A DNA stretch of 7,684 nt from Hyphomicrobiales bacterium (GCA_027030295.1 JALVFB010000330.1:1-7684), one strand, 5' to 3'; shown: positions 1-6,304, numbered from the stretch's first letter. Numbers and translations: made by a program. The notes: generated by a model from the letters alone, not told the origin.

Positions 1-2
1 CT

Positions 3-13
3 GCCCTCTTCCC
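3..13 (-). promoter_or_regulatory. Shine-Dalgarno-like run for a gene beyond the left edge
   Basis: Read on the minus strand, the last bases of the window are a GGGAAGAGGGC purine run about 24 nt after the lysC stop codon. This resembles a ribosome-binding site whose start codon would lie just outside the window, so lysC is probably followed closely by another minus-strand gene. In many alphaproteobacteria that neighbour is ptsP, but nothing in the window identifies it. Confidence 0.35.
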
Positions 14-25
14 TGCGGCCAACCT

Positions 26-37
26 AGCGCAAGCGCT
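26..37 (-). repeat. Small inverted repeat at the lysC stop
   Basis: AGCGC-AA-GCGCT is a perfect 5-bp inverted repeat overlapping the first base of the lysC stop triplet. With a 2-nt loop it would fold as a 4-bp stem at best, and no T-tract follows on the minus strand. I do not regard it as an effective terminator. Confidence 0.25.
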
Positions 38-516
38 CACGCCGCGTCCAGCCCATAGGCCGAATGCAGCGCGCGGATGGCCAGCTCCAGCCACGCCTCG
101 TCGATGAGCACGGAAACCTTGATTTCGGAAGTGGTGATGGCCTCGATGTTCACCCCCTTTTCCGAGAGCGTGCGGAACATCTTCGCCGCCACGCCGGCGT
201 GCGACCGCATGCCGATGCCGACGATGGACACCTTGGCCACGTTGTCCGCCGTGTCCAGCGTCTCGTAGCCGATGTTGATCTTCTCGCGCTGGAGCACCTC
301 CACGGCGCGCCGCAGCTCCTTGCGCGGCACGGTGAAGGTGATGTTGGCGTATCCGTCGGTGGAGACGTTCTGCACGATCATGTCCACCGATATGCCGGCC
401 TCCGCCAGCGGCCCGAACACGGACGCCGCGATGCCGGGCTTGTCCTTCACCCGGCGCACCGCCACCTGCGCCTCGTCGCGCGAATAGGCGATGCCGGTAA
501 CGACCTGCTCTTCCAT
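37..516 (-). CDS. Possible internal lysC product: aspartokinase beta (ACT) subunit
   Basis: Within lysC, in the same frame, the ATG at 516-514 (Met258 of LysC) is preceded on the minus strand by GAGGACGAGGTC, which puts a GAGGA Shine-Dalgarno sequence 7 nt from the start. The product would be 159 residues beginning MEEQVVTGIAY and would hold just the two ACT domains. Actinobacterial and Bacillus aspartokinases make such a beta chain from a comparable in-frame internal start, forming an alpha2beta2 enzyme; the Corynebacterium beta chain begins with a closely similar MEE...TGVA stretch. Sequence shows the start and ribosome site. Actual translation is inferred. The purine run could also simply reflect the acidic codons (DEDEV) in the domain linker. 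Confidence 0.45.
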   Translation of the reverse strand: MEEQVVTGIAYSRDEAQVAVRRVKDKPGIAASVFGPLAEAGISVDMIVQNVSTDGYANITFTVPRKELRRAVEVLQREKINIGYETLDTADNVAKVSIVGIGMRSHAGVAAKMFRTLSEKGVNIEAITTSEIKVSVLIDEAWLELAIRALHSAYGLDAA

Positions 517-1287
517 GACCTCGTCCTCGTCGCAAACCAGGGTGCCCGGGCCGCTGCCGTCGTCCAGCACCTGCAGCGGGGAATCCGGATCGTCGAAGCT
601 GGAGCGCACGCGCAAGGGCACCTTGTGCACCATGGCCAGCTCCACCGAACGCGTCTGCAACACCTTCGCGCCCAGGCTGGCCAGCTCCAGCATTTCCTCG
701 TAGCTGATGCGCTCGATGCGCCGCGCCTTGCTCACGATGCGCGGATCGGTGGTGTAAACGCCGTCCACGTCCGTATAGATATCACACCGCGCATCCAGCG
801 CGGCGGCCACCGCCACCGCGGAGGTGTCCGACCCGCCGCGCCCCAGCGTGGTGATGCGTCCCTCCGGCGAAACGCCCTGAAAGCCGGCGATGACGTTCAC
901 CCGCCCCTCGTCCCACGATTTCAGCAAATTCTCCGGCGGAATGGCGGATATGCGCGCCGCCGCGTGCATGCCGGTGGTCTCTATGGGCACCTGCCAGCCG
1001 CACCAGGAACGCGCCGGCACGCCCATCTGCTGCAACACGATGGCCAGCAGGCCGGAAGTCACCTGTTCGCCGGAAGACACCACCATGTCGTATTCGGCGC
1101 GGTCGTAATCCGCACTGGCGTCCTCCACGTAGCCCACCAGCTCGTCGGTCTTGCCGGCCATGGCGGAAACCACCACCGAAACCTTGTGCCCGGCGTCCAC
1201 TTCGCGCTTCACATGCCGCGCCACGTTGCGAATGCGCTCCAGATCGGCCACCGAGGTGCCGCCGAATTTCATCACCAGCCGGCCCAT
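37..1287 (-). CDS. lysC: Aspartate kinase (aspartokinase), ACT-regulated
   Basis: This enzyme phosphorylates L-aspartate with ATP, the committed cytoplasmic step towards lysine, threonine, methionine and diaminopimelate. The 416-residue protein has the normal length for a monofunctional aspartokinase. The N-terminal amino-acid kinase domain (about 1-235) carries KFGGTS at 7-12, GRGGSDTS at 149-156 and YTDVDGVYTTDPRIV at 171-185. Two C-terminal ACT domains follow (about 273-340 and 352-410), with the TSEIKVSVLI strand at 386-395; in this family they bind lysine and/or threonine for feedback inhibition. I chose the ATG at 1287 because a GAGGG-type ribosome site precedes it and the protein then begins directly at the family N-terminus. 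An in-frame TTG at 1317 would add ten non-conserved residues. An internal start at 516 may give a separate beta subunit (see its own entry). The gene is last of the seven minus-strand genes, about 98 nt after rsmB, and probably has its own promoter. Confidence 0.97.
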   Translation of the reverse strand: MGRLVMKFGGTSVADLERIRNVARHVKREVDAGHKVSVVVSAMAGKTDELVGYVEDASADYDRAEYDMVVSSGEQVTSGLLAIVLQQMGVPARSWCGWQVPIETTGMHAAARISAIPPENLLKSWDEGRVNVIAGFQGVSPEGRITTLGRGGSDTSAVAVAAALDARCDIYTDVDGVYTTDPRIVSKARRIERISYEEMLELASLGAKVLQTRSVELAMVHKVPLRVRSSFDDPDSPLQVLDDGSGPGTLVCDEDEVMEEQVVTGIAYSRDEAQVAVRRVKDKPGIAASVFGPLAEAGISVDMIVQNVSTDGYANITFTVPRKELRRAVEVLQREKINIGYETLDTADNVAKVSIVGIGMRSHAGVAAKMFRTLSEKGVNIEAITTSEIKVSVLIDEAWLELAIRALHSAYGLDAA

Positions 1288-1315
1288 ATGCCCGCCCTCA
1301 GGTTTTCTTCCTGGC

Positions 1316-1343
1316 AAAAAGACAGCTCCTCATAGCCGCTGTC
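1316..1343 (-). terminator. Hairpin plus T-tract in the rsmB-lysC gap (terminator or lysC leader attenuator)
   Basis: On the minus strand GACAGC (1343-1338) and GCTGTC (1326-1321) form a perfect 6-bp stem around an 11-nt loop, followed immediately by TTTTT (1320-1316). This is the architecture of a modest intrinsic terminator. It lies after rsmB and about 30 nt before the lysC ATG, so it could end the fur-ubiG-rsmB transcript or act in the lysC leader. The stem is short and only half G+C, so leaky termination is likely. Confidence 0.45.
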
Positions 1344-1357
1344 ATGCATTCCGACAA
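1329..1357 (-). promoter_or_regulatory. Candidate sigma70-type promoter for lysC
   Basis: On the minus strand TTGTCG (1357-1352) and TATGAG (1334-1329) are separated by exactly 17 bp. Each hexamer matches the sigma70 consensus at 4 of 6 positions. Predicted initiation near 1322 would give a lysC leader of about 35 nt. The -10 element sits in the loop of the hairpin at 1321-1343. The match is suggestive only; a weak hit in a short gap can occur by chance. Confidence 0.35.
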
Positions 1358-1359
1358 GA

Positions 1360-1379
1360 CCGGCTTGCGGATAGGCCGG
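1360..1379 (-). repeat. GC-rich hairpin just after the rsmB stop
   Basis: CCGGC and GCCGG form a 5-bp inverted repeat around a 10-nt loop, starting 6 nt after the rsmB stop codon. Only TCTTGT follows on the minus strand, not a T-run, so by itself it is a poor intrinsic terminator. It may stabilise the 3' end of the rsmB message. Confidence 0.3.
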
Positions 1380-1385
1380 GAGACT

Positions 1386-2708
1386 TCAGGGGGCGATCAG
1401 CCGGGCGATGAAAAACCCGTCCATGCCCCGCGCCTGTTCCCATCCCATGAACGGCAGGGTGCGCATGAAGCCTTCCGGCGTGATGGCCTCCTTCAGGCCG
1501 CCCGCCTCTTCCACCGAAATGGGCGCGACGCGAAAGTCCGCGCCGGGGCCACTCAGGAACCGCGCGACCTGCTCCTCACCCTCCTCCGGCAGCAGGGAGC
1601 ATACGCAATAAAGCAGGATGCCGCCGGAACGCACCAGCCTTGCGGCATGCTCGAGCATGACCGCCTGCAAGGCGCGCAGGTCCGCCACCTGCCGCGGGTC
1701 GCGGGTGTGCAGCACATCCGGGTGACGGCGAAAGGTGCCGGTGGCCGAACAGGGCGCGTCCAGCAGCACCGCGTCGAAGCGCTCTTCCGGTTGCCATTCC
1801 GGCACATCGGCCGCCACCACTTCCGCGGTCAGATGCGTGCGCGTCAGATTTTCGCGCAGCCGTCTCAAGCGTTTTTCCGAAATGTCCACCGCCGTCACCC
1901 GCGCCCCGGCGGCGGCCAGTTGCAGCGTCTTGCCACCGGGCGCGGCGCACAGGTCGGCCACCCGCTTGCCGGCCACATCCCCCATGCACCGCACCGGCAG
2001 CGCGGCGGCCGCGTCCTGCACCCACCAGGCCCCTTCCACATATCCCGGCAGTTCCTCCACCCGCCCGGCCGGTTGCATCATCCGCACCGTGCCCGTGGGC
2101 AAAATCACGCCACCCAGCGCTCCGGCCCATTTTTCCGCTTCCGCCGGTTCCTTCGGCGTGATGTCCAGCGGCGGCTCGCGCACCAGCTCCTCGGCCATGC
2201 CTGCCAAGGCTTTCTCGCCGCAGGCCGCCAGCAGACGTTGCCGCAGCCATTCCGGAAAGTTCAGTTCCAGCGGCAGGCGCTCCAACAGTGCCGCGCCGCG
2301 CTCCTGCACGCGACGCAACACGGCGTTGACCAGCCCCGTCAGGTGCCCCGTGCGCGCGTGGCCCCGCGCCAGTTCCACCGTGGTGTGCAGCGCCGCATGC
2401 CCCGGCGTGCGCAGAAACAGCAATTGCGCCGCACCCATCAGCAGCGCGGCTTCCGCCCGGCATGCCTTCGCCGGCAACGGCTTTTTCAGAAACTCCCCGA
2501 TGACCGCCCGCAGTTGCCCGGCGCGGCGCAGGGTGGTGCGCACCAGTTGCTCGGCCAGCGCCCGCTCGCGTGGCGGCAGCTCGGCGAACCGATGCGCCGC
2601 CTCGTGCAGCATGCCGCCGCGGCACAGGATGGTTTCCAGCGCGTCCAGCGCGCGGCGCCGCGTCTCGAGGCCATCATTGCGCGATGATGGGGAAGACGCC
2701 GCCGTCAT
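1386..2708 (-). CDS. rsmB: 16S rRNA m5C methyltransferase RsmB (Sun/Fmu family)
   Basis: RsmB methylates a cytosine of 16S rRNA (C967 in E. coli) using S-adenosylmethionine. The 440-residue protein has an N-terminal NusB-like RNA-binding domain (about 11-136) and a C-terminal Rossmann methyltransferase domain. The SAM loop is [10 protein letters not shown] (252-261). Motif IV is DAPCSATG (317-324, Cys320). Motif VI is [10 protein letters not shown] (367-376), where Cys370 is the likely nucleophile. The residue before that cysteine is Val, where E. coli RsmB has Thr. MDGFFIARL at 429-437 is the usual C-terminal strand. I chose the ATG at 2708 because it overlaps the ubiG stop as ATGA and the family sequence starts soon after; a longer frame reaching 2870 only runs through ubiG. 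No good Shine-Dalgarno precedes the ATG, so translation is probably coupled to ubiG. Confidence 0.95.
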   Translation of the reverse strand: MTAASSPSSRNDGLETRRRALDALETILCRGGMLHEAAHRFAELPPRERALAEQLVRTTLRRAGQLRAVIGEFLKKPLPAKACRAEAALLMGAAQLLFLRTPGHAALHTTVELARGHARTGHLTGLVNAVLRRVQERGAALLERLPLELNFPEWLRQRLLAACGEKALAGMAEELVREPPLDITPKEPAEAEKWAGALGGVILPTGTVRMMQPAGRVEELPGYVEGAWWVQDAAAALPVRCMGDVAGKRVADLCAAPGGKTLQLAAAGARVTAVDISEKRLRRLRENLTRTHLTAEVVAADVPEWQPEERFDAVLLDAPCSATGTFRRHPDVLHTRDPRQVADLRALQAVMLEHAARLVRSGGILLYCVCSLLPEEGEEQVARFLSGPGADFRVAPISVEEAGGLKEAITPEGFMRTLPFMGWEQARGMDGFFIARLIAP

Positions 2709-3457
2709 CCGCGCCGCGCCACCAGCATGTAGTTCACGTCCATGTCTTCCGGCGCCTTCAGCCACTGGCCGGTGAGCGGATTGTAGGCCACGCCGGTGCG
2801 CTCCAGCACCTCCATTCCGGCCCGCGCGAGCCACTCCTCCAGCTCTTCGGGGCGGATGAACTTCTCCCACTGATGGGTGCCGCGCGGCAGCCAGCGCAGG
2901 ACATATTCGGCCCCGACGATGGCCATGAGAAAGGATTTCAGCGTGCGGTTGAGCGTGGCGCAGAACATCAGCCCTTGCGCGCGCACCAGTCCGGCGCAGG
3001 TGTTCACGAAGGCCGCCGGATCGTTCACGTGCTCCAGCACCTCCATGTTCAGCACCACGTCAAAATGTTCGCCCCGTTCCGCCAGCGCCTCCGCCGTCAT
3101 GGCGCGATAGTCGATGTTCAGCCCCTGCTCGCGGGCGTGCACCATGGCGGTCTTGATGTTTTTCTCCGAAGGATCGATGCCCACCACTTCCGCCCCCGCC
3201 CGCGCCAGCGGCTCGCACAGCAGGCCACCGCCACAGCCGATGTCCAGCAGGCGCAGCCCCTCCAGCGGCTTGTCCGCGGCCGGATCGCGACCGAAGGCGG
3301 CGCAGGCATGATCGCGGATGAATTGCAGCCGCACCGGATTGAAGGCGTGCAGCACCGCGAACTTGCCATCGGGCTTCCACCACTCCTCGGCGATGGCGGA
3401 AAAGCGGGCCACTTCCTCTTCGTCGATGGACGGCGCTGCGGAAGCCTGGGCGGTCAT
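2705..3457 (-). CDS. ubiG: Ubiquinone biosynthesis O-methyltransferase UbiG
   Basis: UbiG performs both SAM-dependent O-methylations of the ubiquinone head group, at the inner face of the cytoplasmic membrane. The 250-residue protein matches the family length (E. coli 240). Motif I is DIGCGGG at 72-78, ending in VVGID around 91-95, and the post-I motif NMEVLEHV is at 137-144. The family insertion with NRTLKSF and the [10 protein letters not shown] end (about 170-205) corresponds to the membrane-contacting segment of E. coli UbiG. I chose the ATG at 3457 because GAGGT lies 8 nt upstream; an ATG at 3475 would add six residues but lacks a ribosome site. The gene follows fur by about 31 nt and shares an ATGA with rsmB, so the three are probably co-transcribed. 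The gene implies respiration with ubiquinone. Confidence 0.96.
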   Translation of the reverse strand: MTAQASAAPSIDEEEVARFSAIAEEWWKPDGKFAVLHAFNPVRLQFIRDHACAAFGRDPAADKPLEGLRLLDIGCGGGLLCEPLARAGAEVVGIDPSEKNIKTAMVHAREQGLNIDYRAMTAEALAERGEHFDVVLNMEVLEHVNDPAAFVNTCAGLVRAQGLMFCATLNRTLKSFLMAIVGAEYVLRWLPRGTHQWEKFIRPEELEEWLARAGMEVLERTGVAYNPLTGQWLKAPEDMDVNYMLVARRG

Positions 3458-3488
3458 GGCAGGATACCTCGACATGCGCCGGGACGGC

Positions 3489-3926
3489 TCAGTCCCGGTC
3501 TTTCTTCACCCCATACAGCTCCAGCCGATGATCGACAAGGCGATATCCCAGTTTCTCGGCGATCCGGCGCTGCAACTCCTCGATCTCCGGCGAGGTGAAC
3601 TCGATGACCTCGCCGGTGTTCAGATCGATGAGATGATCGTGATGCTCCTCGCCGGCCGGTTCGTAGCGGGCGCGGCCGTCGCCGAACTCGTGGCGCTGCA
3701 GGATGCCGGCGTCCTCGAACAGCTTCACCGTGCGATAGACGGTGGCGATGGAAATGCGCGGATCGATGGCGGTGGCGCGCCGGTGCAGTTCCTCCACGTC
3801 CGGATGATCGTCGGCCTCGGCGATCACCCGCGCGATCACCCGGCGCTGCCCGGTCATGCGCATGCCCTTTTCCTGACAGGCGCGCTCGATGGCGTTCAGC
3901 CGTTGCTTGTCTTCCTGCTGCGGCAT
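3489..3926 (-). CDS. fur: Fur family metal-responsive regulator (alphaproteobacterial Fur/Mur type)
   Basis: This is a dimeric metal-dependent repressor of 145 residues. The winged-helix DNA-binding half (about 20-80) contains the recognition-helix stretch [13 protein letters not shown] (58-70). The C-terminal half holds the metal ligands: His41, the HHDH cluster at 95-98, Glu89, Glu109 and His133 align with ligands of E. coli Fur. The two cysteines of the structural C-x2-C zinc site are absent: the segment reads [10 protein letters not shown], with Asp101 and Thr104 in their places, as in alphaproteobacterial Fur/Mur proteins. Whether it senses manganese or iron cannot be decided from sequence. 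The ATG at 3926 starts the family-length protein, but GGAGG lies only about 1 nt from it, unusually close. A frame reaching 4025 would add 33 residues that look non-conserved. It heads a probable operon with ubiG and rsmB. Confidence 0.93.
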   Translation of the reverse strand: MPQQEDKQRLNAIERACQEKGMRMTGQRRVIARVIAEADDHPDVEELHRRATAIDPRISIATVYRTVKLFEDAGILQRHEFGDGRARYEPAGEEHHDHLIDLNTGEVIEFTSPEIEELQRRIAEKLGYRLVDHRLELYGVKKDRD

Positions 3927-3960
3927 GCCTCCCCCCGCATCTTTTGCAGGCCCACATGGG

Positions 3961-3988
3961 GGTATAGCAGGTTCCCGCGCACCGGCAA
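3961..3988 (-). promoter_or_regulatory. Candidate promoter for fur-ubiG-rsmB
   Basis: On the minus strand TTGCCG (3988-3983) and TATACC (3966-3961) are separated by 16 bp, each matching the sigma70 consensus at 4 of 6 positions. Initiation near 3954 would leave a leader of roughly 27 nt before the fur ATG. The short inverted repeat CCCA-CA-TGGG at 3950-3959 falls around the predicted start and could serve autoregulation, though its arms are only 4 bp. Confidence 0.35.
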
Positions 3989-4004
3989 TGCCTGCTCCTG
4001 CCTC

Positions 4005-4020
4005 ATGGCGAAAACGCCAT
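4005..4020 (-). terminator. Hairpin immediately after the kdsD stop
   Basis: ATGGCG-TTTT-CGCCAT (minus strand) is a perfect 6-bp stem with a 4-nt loop, beginning 2 nt after the kdsD stop codon. No T-tract follows, so it is not a canonical intrinsic terminator. It could stabilise the macro-SDR-kdsD transcript end or act as a weak pause site ahead of the fur promoter. Confidence 0.35.
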
Positions 4021-4021
4021 C

Positions 4022-5029
4022 TCAATCCGTGCGTTCCTGGCGCTTCTCATGACGCACCAGATCGTGCATGTGCAGGATGCCCACCGGGCGGTTCTGCGCA
4101 TCCACCACGAACAGCACCGTGATCTTCTTCTCGTTCAGCAACCCCAGCGCCGCACCGGCGAGCGTATCCGGCGACACCGTTTTCGGGCCGGCGGTCATCA
4201 CCTCCGCCGCCTTCAGCGCCATCAGGTTCGGATGTTTCTCCATCGCCCGGCGCAGGTCGCCATCGGTGATGATGCCGACGAGCTTTCCGGCGTCATCGAT
4301 GATGCCCACCGCCCCGAAGCGCTTGCCGGTCATTTCCAGCAGCACCTTTTGCATCGCATCGTCCGGATGCGCCAGCGGCAGTTCGGCGCCGGCGTGCATC
4401 AGCCGCGCCACCGGCTCCAGCATGGCGCCGAGACTGCCGCCGGGATGAAAATGCCCGAACTCCTCCGCCGTGAACCCGCGCGCCGCCAGCAGCGCCATGG
4501 CCAGCGCATCGCCCAGCGCCAGCTGCATGGTGGTGGAGGTGGTGGGCGCCAGCTTCAGCGGGCATGCCTCTTCCGCCGCCGGCAGCAGCAACACGTGATT
4601 CGCCGCCTCGGCCAGCGGGCTGGCGGCATTGGAGGTGATGGCGACCAGCGGAATGCGAAAACGCTGCGCATGGGTAATGACCGCTTGCAGCTCCACCGTC
4701 TTGCCGGAATGGGAAAGCACCAGCAGCACGTCTTCGCGGGTGATCATGCCGAGATCCCCGTGCGCCGCCTCGGCCGCGTGCACGAACTGCGCCGGGGTGC
4801 CGGTGGAGGCCAGCGTCGCCGCGATCTTGCGGCCGATATGCCCGCTCTTGCCGATGCCGGAAACGATCACCCGCCCCTTCGCCTTCAGGATCAGCGTCAC
4901 CACCGCGTCGAACACCGCGCGCAGGCCATCGGCCAGCGCGTCTTCCAGCCTTTTCAGCCCGGCGCATTCCTTCTCGATGGTTTCGATGCCGACATCGGCG
5001 TGCGACATCGTTTTCGTGCCCACGGTCAT
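4022..5029 (-). CDS. kdsD: D-arabinose-5-phosphate isomerase (KdsD/KpsF family)
   Basis: The enzyme interconverts D-ribulose 5-phosphate and D-arabinose 5-phosphate, the precursor of Kdo in lipopolysaccharide or capsule. The 335 residues have the standard layout: an N-terminal SIS sugar-isomerase domain (about 30-200) and two C-terminal CBS modules (about 205-330). Catalytic-type residues are visible: Lys61 in GIGKSGHIGRK, His90 in EAAHGDLGMI, Glu113 after the SHSGKT loop (106-111) and His195 in FHPGGSLG. CPLKLAPTTSTT (156-167) and TDGDLRRAM (255-263) are also family signatures. I chose the ATG at 5029 because GAGGA lies 8 nt upstream; Met8 has no ribosome site. The start lies 12 nt after the SDR stop, so the two are probably one transcript. 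The family also includes GutQ and KpsF paralogues. No other Kdo gene is nearby to prove an LPS role. Confidence 0.94.
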   Translation of the reverse strand: MTVGTKTMSHADVGIETIEKECAGLKRLEDALADGLRAVFDAVVTLILKAKGRVIVSGIGKSGHIGRKIAATLASTGTPAQFVHAAEAAHGDLGMITREDVLLVLSHSGKTVELQAVITHAQRFRIPLVAITSNAASPLAEAANHVLLLPAAEEACPLKLAPTTSTTMQLALGDALAMALLAARGFTAEEFGHFHPGGSLGAMLEPVARLMHAGAELPLAHPDDAMQKVLLEMTGKRFGAVGIIDDAGKLVGIITDGDLRRAMEKHPNLMALKAAEVMTAGPKTVSPDTLAGAALGLLNEKKITVLFVVDAQNRPVGILHMHDLVRHEKRQERTD

Positions 5030-5041
5030 CCGATCCGTCCT

Positions 5042-5704
5042 CTACCAGGGAATTTCCCAGCCTTCCGCGTGCCAGAAAGCGCCGGTCCTGTCCATGTCCA
5101 GTTCGTCCATGCGCAGAATGAGGCCGCGCGCGGCCACGTCCGCTTCGATGTTGCCGCGCCCCTGCGTCATGTCCGTGCGCACGTAACCGGGATGCAACGC
5201 CGCCACCGCCACCCCGCGCTCCGCCAGCTCGATGGAGAGGTTCTTCGCCGCCATGTTGGCCGCCGCCTTGGACATGCGATAGGCATAGTTGCCGCCCGAC
5301 GTGTTGTCCGACAGCGAACCGACGCGCGAGGTGACGATGCCCACTTTCGCCCCTTCCCGCAGATTCGCCAGCAGCGCCCGCACGATGCGCAGCGGCCCCA
5401 GCGCGTTCACGTCGTAATGCCTGAGCGCCTCGTGAAAATCCAGCGTGGCGAGCGTGTCGCTCTTCAGGACGCCGGCATTGTGCACCAGCGCATCCACCGC
5501 TCTCGTCCCCAGCGCCCGCGCCAGCCGCGCCGCCCCCTCTTCCGTGGCCACGTCCACGCCCTCGACCACTTCCGCGCAGGTCTTTTCCAGTGCCGGGGTG
5601 GCCTTGCGCACCGCGGCGATCACCTCCTCGCCGCGCGCGCACAACTGCCGCACCATTTCAAGGCCAATGCCGCGCGATGCGCCGACGATCACCCAGCGCG
5701 CCAT
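5042..5704 (-). CDS. Short-chain dehydrogenase/reductase, C-factor/sniffer-like
   Basis: This is an NAD(P)(H)-dependent oxidoreductase of the classical SDR fold, 220 residues, probably cytoplasmic. The cofactor loop GASRGIG is at 8-14 and the NAG motif at 76-78. The catalytic triad is probably Ser126, Tyr142 and Lys146 (YRMSK); PGYVRTDM at 172-179 follows. The spacing of Ser to Tyr, the DNTSGGNYAYRMSK segment and the C-terminal EIPW end resemble carbonyl-reductase sniffer and C-factor (CsgA) type SDRs. Substrate is unknown. The basic residues near the loop (Arg11, and Arg33 after the second strand) would fit NADPH, but this is only inference. AGAGGAG lies about 8 nt before the ATG. The first 16 nt overlap the 3' end of the macro-domain gene, and kdsD follows after 12 nt. 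Confidence 0.92.
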   Translation of the reverse strand: MARWVIVGASRGIGLEMVRQLCARGEEVIAAVRKATPALEKTCAEVVEGVDVATEEGAARLARALGTRAVDALVHNAGVLKSDTLATLDFHEALRHYDVNALGPLRIVRALLANLREGAKVGIVTSRVGSLSDNTSGGNYAYRMSKAAANMAAKNLSIELAERGVAVAALHPGYVRTDMTQGRGNIEADVAARGLILRMDELDMDRTGAFWHAEGWEIPW

Positions 5705-6231
5705 GTCTCGAACTCCTCTCCGGCTTCCTCAAGCGCCTGTTCATGCGCCCGCACGCACGATTCGTCAAAGCAGCAGAAGATCACCCGCTCCAGGTCATGC
5801 TCCCGTTCGCGCAGGAAGCGCCGCACGGTGCCGACCGCGATGCGCGCCGCCCGCTCCTTCGGAAACCCATATACGCCGGTGGAGATGGCCGGAAAGGCGA
5901 TGCTCCTCACGCCATGCTCCGCCGCCAGCCGCAGCGAATGCTCATGGGCCGAGGACAGCAGATTGTCCTCGTTGGCGTTGCCGCCGCGCCACACCGGCCC
6001 CACGGCGTGAATCACCCATGTCGCCGGCAACCGGTAGCCTTTCGTGATGCGCGCCTCGCCGGTGGGACAGCCGCCAAGCCGGCGCGTTTCCGCCAGCAGC
6101 TCCGGCCCGGCGGCGCGGTGAATGGCGCCATCCACCCCGCCGCCGCCCAGCAGGCTTTCGTTGGCGGCGTTGACAATGGCGTCCACTTCCAGTTTCGTTA
6201 TATCGCCCCTGCACACTTCCAGACGGGTCAT
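5689..6231 (-). CDS. Macro-domain protein, probable ADP-ribose / O-acetyl-ADP-ribose hydrolase
   Basis: Macro domains of this MacroD/YmdB-like class bind ADP-ribose and often hydrolyse O-acetyl-ADP-ribose or remove ADP-ribose from proteins. The 180 residues form a single domain with nothing added (E. coli YmdB is 177). The N-terminal GDITKLEVDAIVNAAN (9-24) leads into the glycine-rich catalytic loop at 25-42, with GGGGVDGAIH at 29-38. The phosphate-binding loop AISTGVYGFP is at 115-124. I chose the ATG at 6231 because GGGAGG lies 5 nt upstream and the family N-terminus starts there; the longer frame to 6423 reads through the divergent promoter region. It is first in a tight group with the SDR and kdsD. 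The exact ADP-ribosyl substrate cannot be read from sequence. Confidence 0.93.
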   Translation of the reverse strand: MTRLEVCRGDITKLEVDAIVNAANESLLGGGGVDGAIHRAAGPELLAETRRLGGCPTGEARITKGYRLPATWVIHAVGPVWRGGNANEDNLLSSAHEHSLRLAAEHGVRSIAFPAISTGVYGFPKERAARIAVGTVRRFLREREHDLERVIFCCFDESCVRAHEQALEEAGEEFETWRAG

Positions 6232-6304
6232 GGATCCTCCCTGTCTTGCGGAATTGTGACGTGGCAACGGTTGCCCCGAAACGTTCATCCGGCATCTTGC
6301 CATC
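6232..6304. promoter_or_regulatory. Divergent intergenic region with a 13-bp palindrome
   Basis: These 73 bp separate the start codons of the macro gene (minus) and the amidohydrolase gene (plus), so promoters for both should lie here or overlap the coding starts. GGCAAC-G-GTTGCC at 6263-6275 is a perfect palindrome with 6-bp arms around one base, the size and symmetry of a dimeric repressor site. I do not find convincing -35/-10 pairs in either direction. The best minus-strand -10 (CACAAT) has only a poor -35 partner, and the palindrome would lie in that spacer. Confidence 0.4.

Noticed and set aside
1288..1317. TTG start for lysC at 1317
   Set aside because: It adds ten non-conserved residues; the ATG at 1287 is preceded by GAGGG and gives the canonical aspartokinase N-terminus.
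64..1335. 423-codon plus-strand open frame opposite lysC
   Set aside because: It is antisense to a confidently identified aspartokinase. Its His/Arg/Gly-rich translation has no domain pattern and is typical of antisense frames in high-GC genes.
1288..1385. Lysine riboswitch ahead of lysC
   Set aside because: The leader is under 100 nt, far too short for the large L-box aptamer, and shows only small hairpins.
1344..2687. 447-codon plus-strand open frame opposite rsmB
   Set aside because: Low-complexity His/Gln/Arg-rich translation mirroring the codons of rsmB; no family motifs.
2709..2870. 54-codon N-terminal extension of rsmB to an upstream ATG
   Set aside because: The extension lies in the ubiG coding region in another frame, is Gly/Arg/Ala-rich and not family-like; the ATGA start at 2708 fits better.
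4049..6010. 653-codon plus-strand open frame, the longest in the window, opposite kdsD, the SDR and the macro gene
   Set aside because: It crosses three well-supported minus-strand genes and their junctions and has an Arg/His/Gln-rich composition with no recognisable domain; explained by high GC.
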